Assembly (NCBI RefSeq): GCF_000764305.2
Contig: NW_025947271.1
Location: 1 to 64,000 of the forward strand
Reading direction: 5' to 3'
From: Hyalella azteca
Lineage: Eukaryota; Arthropoda; Malacostraca; Amphipoda; Hyalellidae
DNA length: 64,000 nucleotides
Below are positions 60,608 to 64,000 of this stretch, piece by piece. The notes beneath the pieces are model-generated. The model was not told the DNA's origin. It saw only the letters and a list, made by a program, of their open reading frames with translations, and searched no databases. Position numbers and translations under genes: made by a program. How positions within the stretch are numbered: position 1 is the first letter of the stretch; every line of letters starts with the position of its first letter.

Positions 60608-60815
60608 CTAAAATGGCGAACACCGTAGCCGTGATGACCCAGTGATTGTTATAGCCAAGATGTTTCTCAGGTTTTGGTTGGCAGGCTGTGCCGTTTTCCG
60701 CAGGTAAGAAGCAAGGGGAACAAGAGTCACAGAAACCTGTTTCTTAATCATGACTGACGTTCAGGAATTGAAGTTCAGTGCAGTTCATGCACTCCCAGCA
60801 GCACGTGTTTCGCTT
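60608..60815 (-). pseudogene. Duplicate of the receptor exon 61851-61644, with stop
   Basis: Same length (208 bases), same acceptor (TCTGTGACAAAA versus TCTGTGAGAAAA context) and same donor (TTTTAG then GTGCCTTA). The codon CAG or similar after LNVSHD is now TAA, so inclusion would truncate the receptor before TM1. It belongs to a tandem duplication of about 650 bases (60596-61250 and 61635-62275) that also copies the intron to its 5' side. Confidence 0.85.
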
Positions 60816-63186
60816 CTGTGACAAAATAATCGCAAAATCCATAATAAATTGTTCATGGAATCCGAAATGGGCTAGCATTCCGCAACCATTGCACTGTCGT
60901 TCCTCGTACACGGAAGCACAGGGTGATTCACAAAAATTCCTGATTTGAAAGCTCAATAAAAAAAAGAACTAGTACAGATATCACTACAATATTAATTTCA
61001 GTGAAAAGACATTATTCGAATTTTTGTATCACTTGGTTTCATAGATGACATCGGACAATTGACGGCCTCCATTGTCAATGCATATATATAGTTGGTCGAT
61101 TTCTGATGTTCCATTCAACTCGCTGAAGCACATTGAGGGGTATGTTGACGATGGCTTGGCGTAAGTTGTTTTAAAATGAGGAAGGATCCTTGTATACAAG
61201 GATCGTTACAGTCATTGCAAACAATCGATTCAAGATAAACCCATAAAAAATCACACAGAGCCAAATCGGGGGATCGGGTGAAGTCTTAATCGAGTAATTT
61301 CCTATGGCCTAAAGAGAACAATAAATGAGATATGAGTTCACGTGCAAAGTATTATCGAAATCTGCCTGGTATTTTAGTAGGTTTTTCACTCGCACTTGGC
61401 GACCGTCTGCTGAAACTTCCGAGACGTGCTAGAAGAATCATACCTCAGAGCGTGTAAAAAAGAAAATGATTGAATCCTCTCCTTAACCCTCTACCGCCGT
61501 ATGTCACTCTCCGGGAACATAACTTTAAACCTAAATAATACGTAAACTATTGAGTGTAGCAACCTGAAGACGATAGTAGTACACAACAGGGAACATTTTA
61601 AAGTTGTCGTACGTGGCGGCAACCATCAGTGCAAGTAAGGCACCTAAAATGGCGAACACCGTAGCCGTGATGACCCAGTGATTGTTATAGCCAAGATGCT
61701 TCTCAGGTTTTGGTTGGCAGGCTGTGCCGTTTTCCGCAGGTAAGAAGCAAGGGGAACATGAGTCGCAGAAACCTGCTTCTGAATCATGACTGACGTTCAG
61801 GAATTGATGTTCTGTGCAGTTCATGCACTCCCAGCAGCAAGTGTCTCGCTTCTGTGAGAAAATAATCGCAAAATCCATAATCAATTGTGCATGGAATCCG
61901 AAATGGACTAGCATTCCGCAACCATTGCACTATCGTTCCTCGTACACAGAAGCACAGGGTGATTCACGGAGATTTCCTGATTTGAAAGCTCAATAAAAAA
62001 AGCTAGTCAAGATAACACTACAATATAAATTTTATTGAAAAGACCTTGTATGAATTTTTGTACCACTTAGTTTTAAAGATGACATAGGACAAATGACGGC
62101 CTCCATTGTCAAATGAATTTAGTAGCTCGATTTTCGAAGTTCCATTCAATTCACTGAAGCATATCAACAGGTATGCTAGCGATGGCTTGGCGTATGTTGT
62201 TCTTAAAATAGGTAGGATCCTTGTACAGTCCTTGTAAACAATTGATTCAAGATAACCCCAACGCATAGTGGCAACTGACTAGGCGGGACACAAAACTTTA
62301 TGACCTTGCGTTTCATGCGAAATACTTCCCGCCATATTCCTTCAATTTCTGGCCGTTTCGCGCGAAATACAAAACAGGAAGTTTCCGTGAATCACACTGT
62401 ACATAAAAGCGAAGAAGTACAATTGCGCTAGCGGACCATATAAGCAACAGATCAAGTGACACATGGAATATAAACCCTACAAGTTCTGTATGCCCAAAAC
62501 ATTTCTTTGATATCATAGGCCTATAATCTTAGGATCTTACGATAACAGCTTGTCCGGACGCGCATGGAGCGCTGCATTGGGAGACTGGAGGTTCCGCTTT
62601 GTGCGACCAAATGAGATCCGAAAACCAGTTTATCTCAGCCTCTTGACCTGCTAATTCTGGAAAGCGATAGCAAATGTTATGCGCAATATAAATTTAAATA
62701 CGTTTAACCACTATGAAATATTAAGCATAATATCCTAGATATTTCAAGCGAGGTTGTTGATGACGATAGGAAGTTTATGAAAAGCTGGCAGAAGCAATCC
62801 AATCTTTCGATCTGTGGTCTACCTGGTCTACTTGAATCAGTTGCCGATTTGAGTGCCAATAAAATTGGATTCTTAGAATTAAAATACGACTAATAAGGCA
62901 GCAATCGATTTTTTCGTAAACAAAACCAATTCATTACGTTCAGGTGTGTTATTCACTTTAACAACTCAAACTTGCTGATGGTTTTCATGCAATCATAGAG
63001 GGAAAGTTATGAAATTTACGTTATTTGGTTTTATAATCTTTCTGTGCTGAGGCTTACTTGAATAATTTCCCACGGGAACCCAAGAATAAGCGCCATCGGT
63101 TTCGTCGTGCTGGAACTGAAACAACGTGTACCGCGGCAACCCTGACCGAGTGATGGGGTTGAACCTGAACTCGTGCTCGGTCACAT

Positions 63187-64000
63187 CTGCGTCATGAATA
63201 ATATGAAATAATTATACAATAAATCAAGAATTCATTCAGCTACCTGAAACTTGAAATTTGTAGCAAGACAGGATTTCAGACCAGCTCACCATGCCTTATT
63301 CTATAACAATAATAATGTATATGACTAGCATCGGAGCCTCGGAGGCATATATAAACTGAGGTAATAAATTGGAAAATAAAATGAATTAATAAGGCTTAGC
63401 ATTATTCAAACAGTTCTGCAGAATTTATAGTAGTTAAGTAATAATACAATTATCTATAAAACTATTTACAAATTATTAGCGTTAGCCAATCTATTTAAAT
63501 AAATAAATTGCATCACAGAAACTTAAATACTTTATTGATGGTAAATTACAAGGCAAGTAAATATGGCCAAAAGTAACAACCATCCTATTCATTACATGTT
63601 GATTCTAAGAATTTAATTATTAGCCCTTATGCTTAGCGAGTAAATGCATTGATGAGTACTTTTTTTTCTTGTGAAAAATGCTGGAGAAATAAGCTTTCTC
63701 CACAAAGTTTGCTAGTTAAGTCATATAACTTAAGGCCCTGACTGAAAGCCGTGCAAAGTCTAAGAGCGAGGTTTTCGCGACCATCGTGTAAAATCCTTGA
63801 TCTGTCCGAAGCTCAGCCTGTCGCTACCCTCGAGCTTGTACTCTTTGTAATATGATATCCTAGCCAGACCCTTTCTCGCGGTCACTGGTCGCTTTCAGGT
63901 GGCCGAGGAAAGAAAATATCTACAACAAAGAGGCTGATCAAGGAATGCCGAGTATACCATTCAATGGAGAATAAAAATTACAACCCTTTTATATCTCGAA
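63187..64000. other. Probable intron or upstream part of the receptor gene
   Basis: No further ligand-domain exon recognised up to the window edge. AT-rich and without repeats that I can see. Confidence 0.4.

Larger units (their letters stand above)
57225..63186 (-). pseudogene. Metabotropic-glutamate-receptor-like class C GPCR, damaged
   Basis: Exons in order: 63186-63058 and 62656-62541 (end of the ligand domain, then PVSQCSAPCASGQAV), 61851-61644 (CCWECMNC cysteine-rich region and TM1 start), 59867-59586 (TM1-TM3; SRELSFLLLLGIF, LTKTNRI), 59440-59198 (TM4-TM5; SPASQMMIVMALV, CTIYAIKTRK), 58881-58733 (TM6; FDEARYIAFTNYTSCIIWVV), 58479-58293 (TM7; LGCLFLPKVHFVIFKPDKNT) and a tail 57739-57225. 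Junctions match in phase up to TM7. Lesions: in-frame TGA before SRELS; a 4-base AATT duplication after KTNRI that shifts the frame until the exon end; TAG where the family has Tyr in TM5 (GLL-stop-PLSLVFVCT); and a hAT-like insertion in the TM7/tail exon. The start of the gene lies beyond the window. It resembles mGluR or fly mangetout. Confidence 0.8.

Overview
The window is eukaryotic nuclear DNA. Genes are split by introns with GT-AG borders, introns are long and full of repeats, and non-LTR and Penelope-type retroelement remains are common. It is most likely from an arthropod, possibly a crustacean: the RASSF gene carries the N-terminal LIM domain known from Drosophila Rassf, and the retroelements are jockey-like, CR1-like and Penelope-like. 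I cannot name the species. The sequence is a draft scaffold. It has one 444-base N gap (50921-51364), six single N positions, and two intact copies of the Nextera mate-pair junction adapter (2654-2691 and 46877-46914), so some joins are doubtful. LAYOUT. 0.2-3.4 kb, minus: a small gene for a very acidic protein, rebuilt from three coding exons with matching phases. 4.06-9.95 kb, plus: Rassf (LIM, Ras-association and SARAH domains), head-to-head with the acidic gene; its introns hold Penelope-type repeats, a partly duplicated exon and a large inverted repeat. 10-11.8 kb: tandem repeats. 11.8-20.4 kb: a graveyard of minus-strand non-LTR retroelements (CR1-like and jockey-like), one with a nested insertion that carries a MADF-like ORF. 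20.4-23.5 kb: AT-rich, no gene seen. 23.7-41.6 kb, plus: one giant gene for a predicted nuclear protein of about 3,370 residues, with two C2H2-like fingers near the N-terminus, several repeat-built disordered tracts and at least five SUMO-interacting-type motifs; its central intron holds three large minisatellites. 42-48.4 kb, minus: exons of a tandem-BRCT protein most like BRCA1/BARD1, partly duplicated and interrupted by Penelope and CR1 sequence. 48.6-49.9 kb, plus: a chimeric reverse transcriptase relic. 50-57 kb: gap, repeats and apparently gene-free DNA. 57.2-63.2 kb, minus: a class C GPCR of the metabotropic glutamate receptor type, with several disabling lesions, a duplicated TM1 exon and a hAT-like element in its C-tail exon. 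THEMES. Three things recur. First, partial exon duplications occur independently in Rassf, the giant gene, the BRCT gene and the receptor gene. Second, five copies of a Penelope-type repeat carry a hammerhead-ribozyme-like core, two of them with every core residue intact. Third, coding minisatellites are unusually abundant. No tRNA, rRNA, CRISPR array or viral gene was seen. All exon models rest on reading frame, splice-site consensus and remembered family patterns; no alignment was run.
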